This document shows positions 1 to 9,508 of a DNA stretch of 64,000 nucleotides, piece after piece (the stretch's first letter is position 1; every line of letters starts with the position of its first letter). The notes beneath the pieces are model-generated. The model saw nothing but the letters and a program-made list of their open reading frames with translations. It did no database searches and was not told the DNA's origin. This DNA comes from Citromicrobium sp. JLT1363. GTDB taxonomy: Bacteria; Pseudomonadota; Alphaproteobacteria; Sphingomonadales; Sphingomonadaceae. Location: contig NZ_AEUE01000001.1 of the NCBI RefSeq assembly GCF_000186705.1, positions 454,447 through 518,446 on the forward strand, in the 5' to 3' direction. The position numbers and the translations under genes are program-made.

Positions 1-8
1 CGCGAAGC

Positions 9-39
9 GTCGGCGCGCAGCGGTTGCCTGCGCGCCGAC
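9..39. terminator. Hairpin upstream of rsh (probable terminator of an upstream gene)
   Basis: A perfect 12-bp inverted repeat (GTCGGCGCGCAG at 9-20, CTGCGCGCCGAC at 28-39) surrounds a 7-nt loop. No T-run follows on either strand, so a canonical Rho-independent terminator is not certain. Its position, 67 bases before the rsh start, fits the end of a gene lying left of the window. It could also be a leader structure in the rsh transcript. Confidence 0.5.
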
Positions 40-105
40 ATTCGAAAAACGGCAAGCAATTAACGCGTTGCAATAGTTTGTACTGCACCGCACATCTGAA
101 GAACG

Positions 106-2196
106 ATGCTGAGGCAATACGAACTTGTTGAGCGGGTAAAGGCCTACGACCCGGACGCCGACGAGGCGATGCTGAATCACGCCTATGTCTATACCGTGCA
201 GAAGCACGGCAGCCAGAAGCGCGCCAGCGGCGACCCGTATTTCAGCCATCCGGTCGAGGTTGCGGGCCTGATGACCGACCTGAAGCTGGATCAGCAGACG
301 ATCGCCACCGCGCTGCTGCACGATACGGTCGAGGATACGCTCACCACGATCGACGATATCAAGGCCAATTTCGGGCCCGAGATCGCGCGACTGGTCGACG
401 GCGTCACGAAGCTTTCCAAGATCGAACAGATGCCGGAGGACGAGCGCGCGGCGGAAAACCTGCGCAAGTTCCTGCTGGCGATGAGCGAGGATATCCGTGT
501 GCTGCTGGTGAAGCTGGGCGATCGGCTGCACAACATGCGCACGCTCCACTTCATCAAGAACGAGGACAAGCGCCGCCGCATCGCGCGCGAGACGATCGAC
601 ATCTACGCGCCCTTGGCAGAGCGTATCGGCATGTACGAATACATGCGCGAGATGCAGGCGCTGGCGTTCGAGCATCTCGAACCCGATGCCTTTGCCACGA
701 TATCCGGGCGGCTCGCGCAGATCCGCGAGCAGGAAGGCGGGCAGGTCGATGCCATCGCGCTGGCGATCAAGCAGGCGCTGGCCGAAGCGGGCCTGAAGGT
801 GGAGGTGCAGGGGCGCGAGAAGCAGCCCTATTCGATCTGGCGCAAGATGGCCGAACGCCATGTCAGTTTCGACCAGATCACCGACATTTTCGCCTTCCGC
901 GTGCTGTGCGAGAAGCCGGAGGATTGCTATCTTGCGCTGGGCACGCTGCACACGACCTGGCAGTTCATCCCGGGGCGCTTCAAGGATTACATCTCCACGC
1001 CGAAGAACAACGGCTACCGCTCGCTCCATACCGCCCTGATCTACTCGGGCTCGATGCGGGTGGAGGTGCAGATCCGCACGCAGGAAATGCACCGGACCAA
1101 CCATTTCGGGCTGGCCGCGCACTGGGCCTACAAGCAGCACGACGAGCCCGACGGGCAGGTCGCCTGGCTGCGCGACCTGATAGAGATCGTGGATGCGAGC
1201 CATGATCCCGAGGAGCTGCTGGAGAACACGCGGCTGGCCATCTACCAGGATCGCATCTTCGCCTTTTCCCCCAAGGGTGCGCTGTTTCAGCTGCCCAAGG
1301 GAGCGACCCCGGTCGACTTCGCCTTCGCCGTCCACACCGATCTGGGCGCGCAGACGATTGGCGCGAAGATCAACGGGCGGCACATGCCGCTGCGCACGCC
1401 GCTGGCCAATGGCGACGTGGTGGAGATCATCAAGGGCGGCGATGCCGAACCGCAGCTTTCGTGGCTGGGCTTCGTCGTCACCGGCAAGGCGCGCGCCGCC
1501 ATCCGCCGCGCGGTGCGCCACAAGGAGCGCGAGGAAGTCGCCGAACTGGGCGCCAAGCTGTACGACCAGATCGCCGCGCGCACGCCCGCCAAGGTGGGCA
1601 AGAAGGCGCTGCGCGAGGCGCTCAAGCGGCTCGACATGGAAGAGGAAGAAGACCTCATGTACGCCATCGGCGCGGCCAAGATTTCCGACCACGAGGTCAT
1701 GGAAGCCCTCGTGCCGGGCAGCACCGCCGATTTCGAGGACAACACGGACGACCGGCACAACCGGCAGCCCATCTCGATCCGCGGCCTCAAGCCCGGTAAC
1801 GCCTATACGCTGGCCGATTGCTGCCACCCCGTTCCCGGCGACAGGATCGTGGGCCTGCGCCGCAAGGGGGAGAGTGTGGAGGTGCACAACATCCAGTGCC
1901 TCAGCCTTGCCAGCGGTATCGACAACGACTGGCTCGATCTGGACTGGGGCGACCGGTCGGGCGTTGCGATCGGCCGGCTGGTGGTGACGCTGTACGACCG
2001 GCGCGGGACCATTGCCGAGATGGCCAATATCGTCGCGCGCAACCATGCGGACGTGCGCAGCCTTGAACAGGTGCGGGTGGAGAACCCCTTCGCCACCTAC
2101 GAGATCGACGTCGAGGTGCAGGATCTGGCGCACCTCACCCGGCTGCTCAGCGCGTTGCGCGCCAGCGATGCGGTGGCGCAGGCCGAACGGGTCTGA
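106..2196 (+). CDS. rsh: Bifunctional (p)ppGpp synthetase/hydrolase (RelA/SpoT homologue)
   Basis: A 696-residue cytoplasmic enzyme that makes and degrades the stringent-response alarmone (p)ppGpp. The N-terminal HD hydrolase domain is intact: H48 and the HDTVEDT motif at residues 72-78. The synthetase domain carries YSIWRK and RFKDYI-PKNNGYRSLH from about residue 291; the RFKD form is the one seen in bifunctional enzymes rather than RelA-only synthetases. A TGS domain follows (about 383-445) and an ACT domain ends the protein (about 615-696). Length and domain order are normal for the single alphaproteobacterial Rsh. It converges with the cyclophilin gene, with a 26-base gap. Confidence 0.96.
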   Translation: MLRQYELVERVKAYDPDADEAMLNHAYVYTVQKHGSQKRASGDPYFSHPVEVAGLMTDLKLDQQTIATALLHDTVEDTLTTIDDIKANFGPEIARLVDGVTKLSKIEQMPEDERAAENLRKFLLAMSEDIRVLLVKLGDRLHNMRTLHFIKNEDKRRRIARETIDIYAPLAERIGMYEYMREMQALAFEHLEPDAFATISGRLAQIREQEGGQVDAIALAIKQALAEAGLKVEVQGREKQPYSIWRKMAERHVSFDQITDIFAFRVLCEKPEDCYLALGTLHTTWQFIPGRFKDYISTPKNNGYRSLHTALIYSGSMRVEVQIRTQEMHRTNHFGLAAHWAYKQHDEPDGQVAWLRDLIEIVDASHDPEELLENTRLAIYQDRIFAFSPKGALFQLPKGATPVDFAFAVHTDLGAQTIGAKINGRHMPLRTPLANGDVVEIIKGGDAEPQLSWLGFVVTGKARAAIRRAVRHKEREEVAELGAKLYDQIAARTPAKVGKKALREALKRLDMEEEEDLMYAIGAAKISDHEVMEALVPGSTADFEDNTDDRHNRQPISIRGLKPGNAYTLADCCHPVPGDRIVGLRRKGESVEVHNIQCLSLASGIDNDWLDLDWGDRSGVAIGRLVVTLYDRRGTIAEMANIVARNHADVRSLEQVRVENPFATYEIDVEVQDLAHLTRLLSALRASDAVAQAERV

Positions 2197-2222
2197 CCGC
2201 GTTCAGGCTCTGGCGAAGGGCG

Positions 2223-3311
2223 TCACCCCTCTTCCGCGACGATTTCGAAGCGCCGGACCGGCACGGGGATATTGCAGATATCCGCGCCGCCCGCAGGCAC
2301 GATGAAGAACGGATCGCGCCGGTTGGCGCGTGCGTCTGTATATCGTGCGAAGCTCTCGCTGTCGGTCGCAAGATATTCGAAGCGCGGCTGCTCGGCTTGC
2401 GGCAGGTCCGCACCTATCCGGACCGAAACGATCGGCACGCGTTTCTCCGGGTCCTCGTAGAAGCCCAGCGGCCCCTTGCCGCGCGGCAGGCTGGAGAGAT
2501 GCTCGATCCCCTCGATGATCCGCCCGACAACCGCGATATTACGGTCGAGATGGCGCGGCGCGTGGCCTATCACGGTGTAAAGCTGCGATCCGTCGCCGGT
2601 ATCGGGCGACATGTTCCGACCCACGCCGACCATGCCGTAGCAGTGGACGGGCCACCAAGGAGCATCGCCGCTTTCACCTTCGGTCGCAACTGGCCAGCCT
2701 CTGAAAAACTCGACCCATTCGGCGTATGAGTCACGTTGGTGCCAGCCCGCGAATGTGCCGGAAGTCTGCGTCGATTGCACATCGGGACTGGTATTGTGAA
2801 ACGCGGGGTCCTCGTTCTGCGACCAATCCATGTTGCCATAGTCGGCCCGATTCTCTTCGGCCAAAGGTCGATTGTTCCAAGCCAGATTCACATCGATCGT
2901 GTCCGCCGTATAATCCCCCTCATCCATCACCTTCAGCCCCGCAGGCACGGGCTTGGCCTCGACACCCATGTCCGGGTCGGGTTGGCCCCACTGAACCACG
3001 TAGTTGTCCTGCACCCGCAGGATCGCGCTGCCGTCCCAGTACCGTGCGCGGGCGAGGGTGCGGATGTTCTCGACCCAGCCTTGCGAGAAAGGCTCGCCGA
3101 TCAGCTGCATCACCACCTTGCGCTCCGTACCATCCTCCAGCGGGGGAAGGGTCATCACGACAAGGTCTTCTGGATCGATGATGACCCATTCATCCTGCGA
3201 CGCTGCGTTCACGATCTCGCCCGGTGAGGGTGCGGGCGTTTCGGCCTCCTGCGCGATGGATGCAGTGGTGAGTGCGAGGGTGGCGACGGCGAGCGTGATG
3301 GCGTGCTTCAT
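2223..3311 (-). CDS. Secreted cyclophilin-type peptidylprolyl isomerase
   Basis: A 362-residue protein starting MKHAITLAVATLALTTASIAQ, a clear Sec signal peptide, so it acts in the periplasm or envelope. The start at 3311 is preferred over the upstream ATG at 3344, which would put eleven extra residues before the signal peptide. The cyclophilin domain shows VVQWGQPDPDMG, a tryptophan-rich insertion around PWWPVHCYGMVGVGRN, and LYTVIGHAPRHLDRNIAVVGRIIEG, the usual C-terminal half of the fold. The role is cis-trans isomerisation of Xaa-Pro bonds in folding envelope proteins. It is longer than a minimal cyclophilin (about 165 residues), with an N-terminal extension and a C-terminal tail of unknown function. 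Confidence 0.88.
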   Translation of the reverse strand: MKHAITLAVATLALTTASIAQEAETPAPSPGEIVNAASQDEWVIIDPEDLVVMTLPPLEDGTERKVVMQLIGEPFSQGWVENIRTLARARYWDGSAILRVQDNYVVQWGQPDPDMGVEAKPVPAGLKVMDEGDYTADTIDVNLAWNNRPLAEENRADYGNMDWSQNEDPAFHNTSPDVQSTQTSGTFAGWHQRDSYAEWVEFFRGWPVATEGESGDAPWWPVHCYGMVGVGRNMSPDTGDGSQLYTVIGHAPRHLDRNIAVVGRIIEGIEHLSSLPRGKGPLGFYEDPEKRVPIVSVRIGADLPQAEQPRFEYLATDSESFARYTDARANRRDPFFIVPAGGADICNIPVPVRRFEIVAEEG

Positions 3312-3350
3312 GGCTGATGGTCTGCCACTAAAACCCACCAACACAAACCC

Positions 3351-3447
3351 CGCTCGTGCTGAGCTTGTCGAAGCACCGTACTTCTTGAAGAAAAACGACC
3401 GTTAGAGCTCCGCGCCCTCTTACCCTCCGACAGGCTCAGGGTGAGCG
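3351..3447. repeat. REP-like inverted pair of a sphingomonad intergenic repeat
   Basis: The first arm (3351-3376) contains GCTGAGCTTGTCGAAGCAC. The second (3423-3447) contains CCGACAGGCTCAGGGTGAGCG. The reverse complement of the second arm aligns with the first through CTGAGC-TGTCG-AG. The core with TGTCGAAG and GCTGAGC is, from general knowledge, very common between genes of Sphingomonadales. The pair sits between the cyclophilin start and the stop of the zincin gene, about 46 bases apart. Confidence 0.65.
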
Positions 3448-3458
3448 AGTTCGGGTGT

Positions 3459-3869
3459 TCAATCCCCTGCCATGTCTTCCAGCGCGTGCATGTCGTCGTC
3501 CGACAGGCCGAAATGGTGGCCGATCTCGTGGATCACCACGTGGCGCACGAGGTGCTCCAGCGTTTCGTCGCCGCGCTCTGCCCATTCGTCCAGGATCGGA
3601 CGGCGGAACAGGCGGATGCGGGTGGGCAGGGTGCCCGACATTTCGATGCTGCGTTCGGTCAGGGCATGGCCTTCGTAAACGCCCGTCAGCTCGAACGGAT
3701 TTTCCATGCCCAGCTCGCGCAGCGTTTCCTCGCCCGCGAAATCTTCCACGGCGAACACCACGTCGCCCAGCTGTTCGCGGAAGGCATCCGGCAGGCCCGC
3801 AATCGCCTCGCGCCCCAGCTCTTCCATCTCTTCCAGCGTGACGGGCGTACCGAAGTTTCTCATGGCCAT
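3459..3869 (-). CDS. Small metallopeptidase-like protein (Zincin_1 family)
   Basis: A 136-residue cytoplasmic protein. The zinc-binding motif HEIGHHFGLSDDD begins at H114, with H114, E115 and H118 as HExxH and the downstream aspartates as the likely third ligand region. Size and motif match the PF06262 family of small predicted zincins (formerly DUF1025), whose substrates are unknown. The start at 3869 (MAMRNFG) has GGAG about ten bases upstream; the ATG two codons later is a possible alternative. No operon partner is evident: the tRNA-Ser gene lies 77 bases upstream on the other strand. Confidence 0.85.
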   Translation of the reverse strand: MAMRNFGTPVTLEEMEELGREAIAGLPDAFREQLGDVVFAVEDFAGEETLRELGMENPFELTGVYEGHALTERSIEMSGTLPTRIRLFRRPILDEWAERGDETLEHLVRHVVIHEIGHHFGLSDDDMHALEDMAGD

Positions 3870-3946
3870 ACGTCTAGCGCTCCATCACTGCCTTGCGAAG
3901 CGATCACATCGCGGCTAGGTGCGCTGGCTTCCCGAACGGGCGATGC

Positions 3947-4037
3947 GGAGCGGTGGCCGAGTGGTCGAAGGCGCACGCCTGGAAAGTGTGTATACGGTAA
4001 CCCCGTATCGAGGGTTCGAATCCCTCCCGCTCCGCCA
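3947..4037 (+). tRNA. tRNA-Ser (anticodon GGA)
   Basis: The acceptor stem GGAGCGG (3947-3953) pairs with CCGCTCC (4027-4033), followed by discriminator G at 4034 and an encoded CCA (4035-4037). The T arm is GAGGG-TTCGAAT-CCCTC (4010-4026). The anticodon stem CACGC/GTGTG encloses loop CTGGAAA with GGA at 3981-3983. A long variable arm with stem-forming ACGG and CCGT confirms a class II serine tRNA. It decodes UCC and UCU. No integrase is adjacent. Confidence 0.97.
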
Positions 4038-4184
4038 CCGGCCTTTTCAAGCCGATCCCATCTTCACCGCTTATGCGATTACGGTTTAAATCGATTCCAA
4101 AGTACCTTTGAGCGGTCAGCATCTTCTGGTCGCCACCGTGTCTGGGTCAGCGACGAATCGAATGGGAAGCCGCTCCAATCCCTA

Positions 4185-7100
4185 TCAAGCCACAGCCATC
4201 AGGCTCGCATTGCCGCCAGCGGCGGTGGTATCGATCGAAACAACCACTTCTTCCAGCATCCAGGCCGCCATGTAGCCGGCGCCTCTACCGCCAAGTTGTA
4301 CGATGGGGATCGGACCGTCACCGGCGGCAATCGCCTTCAGAACCGGGCAGATGTCATCGCCATTGTCTTCGATCAGCACGTGGGCAAAGTCACACGCTGT
4401 CTCCCAGTTTGGGGCCCAGGAAAGCCCGCTGGTCAGTTCTGGCCCAACAGCTGCAAACAGTTCGCGCGTGGCAGGTTCGTCGGGGAGGACGGGAATATTC
4501 CCCGTCGCGCTTATCAGCCCCAGCTGCTCCTCGAGACCAGCCGCCGTCCTGGCGAGCAGGAGCACGCGCCCGCGCGGCCTGACGCTGTAAAGGTTGCGTT
4601 CGCCGACGGGGCCCGGAAGCCCGGTCATGGCCCCCAAGCTCCGCGTATCGCCCGGATCGTCGATCCTGGCTGAGTTTCCGCAGTCCGGCTTCACCAACCG
4701 CGACAGATAGAGCGGACCGCCCGCCTTGGGGCCCGTGCCCGAGAGGCCGCGGCCGCCGAATGGCTGAACGCCCACGATAGCGCCGATGATGTTGCGGTTG
4801 ATGTAGATATTTCCCGCCTCGGCCCCGGCGACCACCTCCGCAATGGTCTCGTCGATGCGGCTGTGAATCCCGAACGTCAGACCATAACCGGTGGCGGAGA
4901 TCTGCTGCATCAGCCTGCCCAGATCGCGGCGGGCGAAGCGCACCACATGCAGGACCGGGCCGAAAACTTCGGGACCCAGTTGGTCGATCCTATCGATCTC
5001 GATGATCGTGGGCGGCACGAACGATCCGTGCTCGGTAGCGCCGTCGAGCGTCAGCTGTTCGACGCGGAGCCCCTTGGCCCGCATGGCCTCGATATGGGCG
5101 ACGATCCCGGCCTGCGCTTCATCCGAGATGACAGGGCCGACATCGACGCACAGCCGGTCGGTCGCCCCCACCTGCAATTCTGCCAGCGCGCCGCGCAGCA
5201 TGGTCAGGAGTTGGTCGGCGATGTCATCCTGCACGCACAGGATGCGCAGGGCCGAGCAGCGCTGGCCCGCGCTGTCGAAGGCGCTGGCGATCACGTCCCG
5301 CACGACCTGTTCGGGCAGGGCGGAGGAATCGACCACCATCGCATTCTGCCCGCCCGTCTCGGCAATCAGCGGGATCGGTGCGCCATCGGGCAGGGTGCGC
5401 TGCGCCAGTTGCCGCTGGATCAGCTTGGCCACCTGAGTCGATCCGGTGAAGATGACGCCGCAGGTCTGAGGAGCAGCGACGAGCGCTGCACCGATCTCGC
5501 CAGCGCCGGTCACCAGTTGCAGCACCGCAAGCGGTACGCCGGCCTCATGCAGGATCTGCACCGCCTGTGCGGCGATCAGCGGGGTTTCCTCGGCTGGCTT
5601 GGCCAGCACCGTGTTCCCCGCCACCAGCGCCGCAGCGACCTGCCCGACGAAGATGGCAAGCGGGAAGTTCCACGGGCTGATGCAGACCATCGGCCCCACC
5701 GCTTGCGCCCCGGCCAGACCGCCCCGCGCCTCGTTGGCATAGTAGCGCAGGAAATCGACCGCCTCGCGAACCTCGGCAATGGCGTTTGGGGCAGACTTGC
5801 CCGCCTCGCGCATGATCAGGCCCAGCAACGCCTCCATCCGCTCGTCGAGCAGATCGGCCGCGCGATCGAGGCACGCGGCCCGATCGGCCACCGGGCTCGC
5901 GGCCCAGGCGGGAAAGGCATCCGATGCGTTGCGCGCCGCGATCTGCACATCGCCGGGAAGCGCGTTGCGAACATGCCCCACGATGTCGTCCCTGCGCGCA
6001 GGGTTGCACACCGGCTCGGCCTGCCGGGCACCCTCAATGCCGGGGATGAGCGGCGCGGCCTGCCAGTCCGTGACCGCGCTTTCGCACAGAGCCTCGCCAA
6101 GCTGTGCCAGCACCGTTTCGTCGCTAAGATCGAGCCCGCGCGAATTGCGGCGGTCGGGGTAGAGATCGGGCGGAAGATCAATCACCGGATGGCTCGATCC
6201 CACAGGTTCGATGGCTTCGGCCTCTACCACAGGATCGGTAACCAGCTGGTCGATCGAGAGATCCTTGTCCCATATACGGTTCACGAAAGACGAGTTCGCG
6301 CCGTTTTCCAGCAAGCGTCGCACCAGATAGGCGAGCAGCGTTTCGCGCGAGCCGACCGGGGCATAGATGCGGCACGGACGGTCGAGCCGGTTGGGGCCGA
6401 CCACTTCGCCATAGAGCTTCTCACCCATGCCGTGGAGGCACTGGAACTCGTAGTCTCCCACCGCGAAATCATCGCCTGCCAGATGGTAGATCGTGGCCAG
6501 CGTCTGGGCGTTGTGGGTGGCGAACTGCGGGAACACGTGCTGGCGCGCGGCCAGCAGCTTGCGCGCGCAGGCGATGTAGCTCACATCGGTGTGGACCTTG
6601 CGCGTGAAGACCGGGAAATCCGCCAGCCCATCGACCTGCGCGCGCTTGATCTCGCTGTCCCAGTAGGCGCCTTTGACCAGCCGCACCATGATCCGGTGGT
6701 CCGAACGCTCCGCCAGATCGACGATCCAGTCGATCACATGGGGGCAGCGCTTGCCATAGGCCTGCACCACGAAGCCCAGCCCGTGCCATCCGGCCAGCGC
6801 CGGATCGAGCGCCAGCGCTTCGAGGATATCGAGCGACAGCTCCAGCCGGTCGGATTCTTCGGCGTCGATGTTGAACCCGATGTCGTAGTCGCAGGCCAGC
6901 AGGGCCAGAGCGCGCACCCTGGGCAGCAGTTCGCCCATCACCCGGTCCGCCTGCGCGCGGGCATAACGGGGATGCAGCGCGGATAGCTTGATCGAGATTC
7001 CCGGCCCGGCATAGACGCCGCGCCCCGAGGATGCCTTGCCGATGGCATGGATCGCGCGCTCGTAGTCGGCATAATAGCGATCGGCATCGCGCATCGTCAT

Positions 7101-7766
7101 CGCCGCTTCGCCGAGCATGTCGTAGCTGTAGGTGAAGCCGCGCTTTTCCTGCTTCCTGGCCCGTTGCAGCGCCTTGCCGATGGTCTCTCCGGTGACGAAC
7201 TGATCGCCCATCATTTCCATCGCCATGTTCACCGCGCTGCGGATCACCGGCTCGCCGGCGCGCTTGATCAGGCCGGCAAGCGACGCCGACAGGCCACGTT
7301 CGCGCAGGGGAGCTACGAAGGAGCCTGATACGACCAGCCCCCAGGTCGCGGCGTTGACGAAGATGGAGCGCCCATCGCCCAAGTGATCGCGCCACTTGCC
7401 ATGCGCGATCTTGTCGCGGATCAGCCGGTCGCGCGTGGCGCTGTCGGGGATGCGCAGCAGCGCCTCGGCAAGGCACATCAGCGCCACGCCTTCCTGCGTG
7501 GAGAGCGAATATTCCTTCATCAGCCCGTCGACGCCGCCGGGCTGGCCGGTGCGCCGCAGCTTGCCGACGATATTGCCTGCAATCCCGGCGACCGCCGCGC
7601 TTTGGGGCGGGGTCAGCCGCGCTGCTTCGATCAGCGGTGCGACGGCCTCAGGCTCCGCCAGACGATAGGCATTGGTGATCGCGCTACGCAGCGGCGTCGG
7701 CATGGCAACCGGCGGCGCAAAGCGGGCGAAAGCCGGGCTCGGGCCGAGTTCGAACATCTTTCCCAT
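4185..7766 (-). CDS. putA: Bifunctional proline dehydrogenase / L-glutamate gamma-semialdehyde dehydrogenase PutA
   Basis: An enzyme of about 1193 residues that oxidises proline to glutamate: FAD-dependent proline dehydrogenase, then NAD-dependent P5C dehydrogenase. The PRODH barrel carries RLVKGAYWDSEIKRAQ near residue 360. The aldehyde dehydrogenase domain shows ISPWNFPLAIFVGQ, the catalytic glutamate in AETGGQNAM (about 799) and the catalytic cysteine in AGQRCSALR (about 835), then a C-terminal extension. There is no N-terminal ribbon-helix-helix domain of the E. coli type, so it is probably not a repressor of its own gene. The start at 7766 (MGKMFELG) is chosen because CGGAG lies 9 bases upstream; the longer frame to 7823 would start inside a perfect hairpin. 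Confidence 0.94.
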   Translation of the reverse strand: MGKMFELGPSPAFARFAPPVAMPTPLRSAITNAYRLAEPEAVAPLIEAARLTPPQSAAVAGIAGNIVGKLRRTGQPGGVDGLMKEYSLSTQEGVALMCLAEALLRIPDSATRDRLIRDKIAHGKWRDHLGDGRSIFVNAATWGLVVSGSFVAPLRERGLSASLAGLIKRAGEPVIRSAVNMAMEMMGDQFVTGETIGKALQRARKQEKRGFTYSYDMLGEAAMTMRDADRYYADYERAIHAIGKASSGRGVYAGPGISIKLSALHPRYARAQADRVMGELLPRVRALALLACDYDIGFNIDAEESDRLELSLDILEALALDPALAGWHGLGFVVQAYGKRCPHVIDWIVDLAERSDHRIMVRLVKGAYWDSEIKRAQVDGLADFPVFTRKVHTDVSYIACARKLLAARQHVFPQFATHNAQTLATIYHLAGDDFAVGDYEFQCLHGMGEKLYGEVVGPNRLDRPCRIYAPVGSRETLLAYLVRRLLENGANSSFVNRIWDKDLSIDQLVTDPVVEAEAIEPVGSSHPVIDLPPDLYPDRRNSRGLDLSDETVLAQLGEALCESAVTDWQAAPLIPGIEGARQAEPVCNPARRDDIVGHVRNALPGDVQIAARNASDAFPAWAASPVADRAACLDRAADLLDERMEALLGLIMREAGKSAPNAIAEVREAVDFLRYYANEARGGLAGAQAVGPMVCISPWNFPLAIFVGQVAAALVAGNTVLAKPAEETPLIAAQAVQILHEAGVPLAVLQLVTGAGEIGAALVAAPQTCGVIFTGSTQVAKLIQRQLAQRTLPDGAPIPLIAETGGQNAMVVDSSALPEQVVRDVIASAFDSAGQRCSALRILCVQDDIADQLLTMLRGALAELQVGATDRLCVDVGPVISDEAQAGIVAHIEAMRAKGLRVEQLTLDGATEHGSFVPPTIIEIDRIDQLGPEVFGPVLHVVRFARRDLGRLMQQISATGYGLTFGIHSRIDETIAEVVAGAEAGNIYINRNIIGAIVGVQPFGGRGLSGTGPKAGGPLYLSRLVKPDCGNSARIDDPGDTRSLGAMTGLPGPVGERNLYSVRPRGRVLLLARTAAGLEEQLGLISATGNIPVLPDEPATRELFAAVGPELTSGLSWAPNWETACDFAHVLIEDNGDDICPVLKAIAAGDGPIPIVQLGGRGAGYMAAWMLEEVVVSIDTTAAGGNASLMAVA

Positions 7767-7797
7767 GACTGCAAACTCCGGGCAGGCGCAGCCGTCC

Positions 7798-7823
7798 ATG
7801 CCCGCCGGTTGCACGGCGGGCAT
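7798..7823 (-). terminator. Hairpin between hyuB and putA
   Basis: ATGCCCGCCG (7798-7807) and CGGCGGGCAT (7814-7823) form a perfect 10-bp stem with a 6-nt loop. It lies 38 bases after the hyuB stop and 31 bases before the putA start, both on the minus strand. It has no U-tract, so it may act as a weak terminator, an mRNA end-stabilising structure or a putA leader element. Confidence 0.5.
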
Positions 7824-7861
7824 GGGTCGGTTCTGGTTTGTTGAGGGTTGAAGGAGAGCGG

Positions 7862-9508
7862 CTAGCTCACGTAACCGTTTTCAAGATCGCGCTGGCGTCG
7901 TTCGGCGCTGCGCTGTGCTGGGTCGCCGAAGCCGCCCCCGCCGCCGGTCGCCACGCGCACCACGCTGCCCGCCTTGAGCGGCAGGGTGCTGGTCTTGAGC
8001 AGGTCGTCACGCACCGTGCCATCGGGGGCAACGATCTCGACCTGGGGGCCAAGCCCTTCCGATCCGCCCGAGAGGCCCCATGGCCGTGTGAGCGAGCGTT
8101 CGAACCAAAGCGACAGCGTGGTGTCGCCGTCCAGCTCGTATTCGCGGTAGCTGCCGTTGCCGCCGCGGAACTCGCCTTCGCCGCCGCTGTCCTGGCGGAT
8201 ACCGTACTTGGTGATCCGCATGGGATAGCGGTGTTCGAACACCTCGATGGGATAGTCGCGGAAGCTGCCGTTGACGTTGTTGATCAGGCAGTCCTGCCCG
8301 TCGCCGCCGTTCCATGCGCCCCAGCCGCCGCAGTTCGCCTCCACCGCAACGAAGAAGGCATCGTCGTTGCGCGCGTCGGTGCCGCTGAAGATGGTGACCA
8401 TCGAATCGCCGTAGTGCGCTGCGGCGGCGCGCTGCGGCAGCGCCGGTGCCAGCGCCTTCACCACCATGTCGATCAGCATGCCCAGCGAGGAGAAGTACCA
8501 AGAGCACGCCGCCGGAGCCGCCGCGTGAAAGATCGTTCCTTCCGGGGCGACGATGTTCAGCGCCCGGAAGGTGCCGCCGTCCACGGGGCGCTCCGGGTTG
8601 ATCAGCAGCTTGAATGCCACGCGCAGGGCCGAGACCGTCTGGGTGAACCCGCAGTTCACCCCGCCGACGGTCTGCTTGGACGAGCCGGTCAGGTCCATTT
8701 CCATGGTCTCGCCGCTCACGCGCACGGTCAGCTTCACGGGCACCGGATCGGTCGAGATGCCATCATTATCGAGCGCGCCCTCGGCGGTGTATTCGCCGTC
8801 GGGGATGGCGAGGATCGCCTGGCGTTCCAGCTCGGCCGACTGGGCGAAGATGTCGTCGCGCGCCGCCTGCACCGTCTCGTAGCCGAACCGGTCGATCAGC
8901 GCGCGCATCCGCATCTCGCCGGTGCGTCCGGCCGCGATCTGCGCGTGCAGGTCGCCGATCAGGGCGTCGCCGAAGCGGCTGTTGGCGCGCATGAAGGCAA
9001 GGATGTCGTCCTGCGGCACGCCCTTGCGATAGACCTTGGTCGGCGGCCAGCGCATGCCTTCCTGATAGATCTCGCGGGCATCGGTGGGAGAGCCTGCATC
9101 CTTGGCCCCCACATCCAGCCAGTGTGCGCGCGAGGTGGCGAAACCGATCCGCTTGCCCTCCCAGAAGATCGGCATGATCACGGTGATGTCGTTCAGGTGT
9201 GTGCCCGCGATATAGGAATCGTTGAGGAGGATTACGTCGCCCTCCTCGTAATAGTCCCAGCCCTTCATCTCGGCGACGATCTGCACGCACAGCGACAGAT
9301 TGCCGAGGAACAGCGGCAGCCCCAGCGACTGGCCGAGCACGTCGCCGTTCTCGTCGAGCAGGCCGACCGCGCAGTCCTTGCCTTCGTAGATGATCGGCGT
9401 GAAGGCGCTGCGGATCAGCGAGGCGTTCATGTCTTCCGCGATGGCGTTGAAGGCATTGCGGATGATCTCGGTGGTGACCGGGTTGGAATGGGGATTGCTG
9501 GTGGTCAT
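7862..9508 (-). CDS. hyuB: Hydantoinase B / oxoprolinase-type subunit (HyuB family)
   Basis: A 548-residue subunit of the ATP-dependent hydantoinase / 5-oxoprolinase / acetone-carboxylase-like family (PF02538). Typical features are the N-terminal ITTEIIRNAFNAIAEDMNASLIRSAF, a central HLNDITVIMPIF stretch, GVNCGFTQTVSALRVAFK, and the glycine-rich C-terminal GGGGGFGDPAQR. Its start codon overlaps the hyuA stop by 4 bases (ATGA), so the two are translationally coupled. The substrate cannot be read from sequence: N-methylhydantoins, 5-oxoproline and related cyclic amides are all possible. Carboxylase homologues normally have additional subunits, which are absent here. Confidence 0.9.
   Translation of the reverse strand: MTTSNPHSNPVTTEIIRNAFNAIAEDMNASLIRSAFTPIIYEGKDCAVGLLDENGDVLGQSLGLPLFLGNLSLCVQIVAEMKGWDYYEEGDVILLNDSYIAGTHLNDITVIMPIFWEGKRIGFATSRAHWLDVGAKDAGSPTDAREIYQEGMRWPPTKVYRKGVPQDDILAFMRANSRFGDALIGDLHAQIAAGRTGEMRMRALIDRFGYETVQAARDDIFAQSAELERQAILAIPDGEYTAEGALDNDGISTDPVPVKLTVRVSGETMEMDLTGSSKQTVGGVNCGFTQTVSALRVAFKLLINPERPVDGGTFRALNIVAPEGTIFHAAAPAACSWYFSSLGMLIDMVVKALAPALPQRAAAAHYGDSMVTIFSGTDARNDDAFFVAVEANCGGWGAWNGGDGQDCLINNVNGSFRDYPIEVFEHRYPMRITKYGIRQDSGGEGEFRGGNGSYREYELDGDTTLSLWFERSLTRPWGLSGGSEGLGPQVEIVAPDGTVRDDLLKTSTLPLKAGSVVRVATGGGGGFGDPAQRSAERRQRDLENGYVS

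Noticed and set aside
3947..4037. tRNA-Ser as an attachment site for an integrated island
   Set aside because: No integrase, no direct repeat of the tRNA 3-prime end was noticed, and flanking genes look like ordinary chromosomal genes.
4863..6986. 707-codon frame on the + strand
   Set aside because: Histidine/arginine/glutamine-rich mirror translation of putA with no domain; typical high-GC antisense frame.
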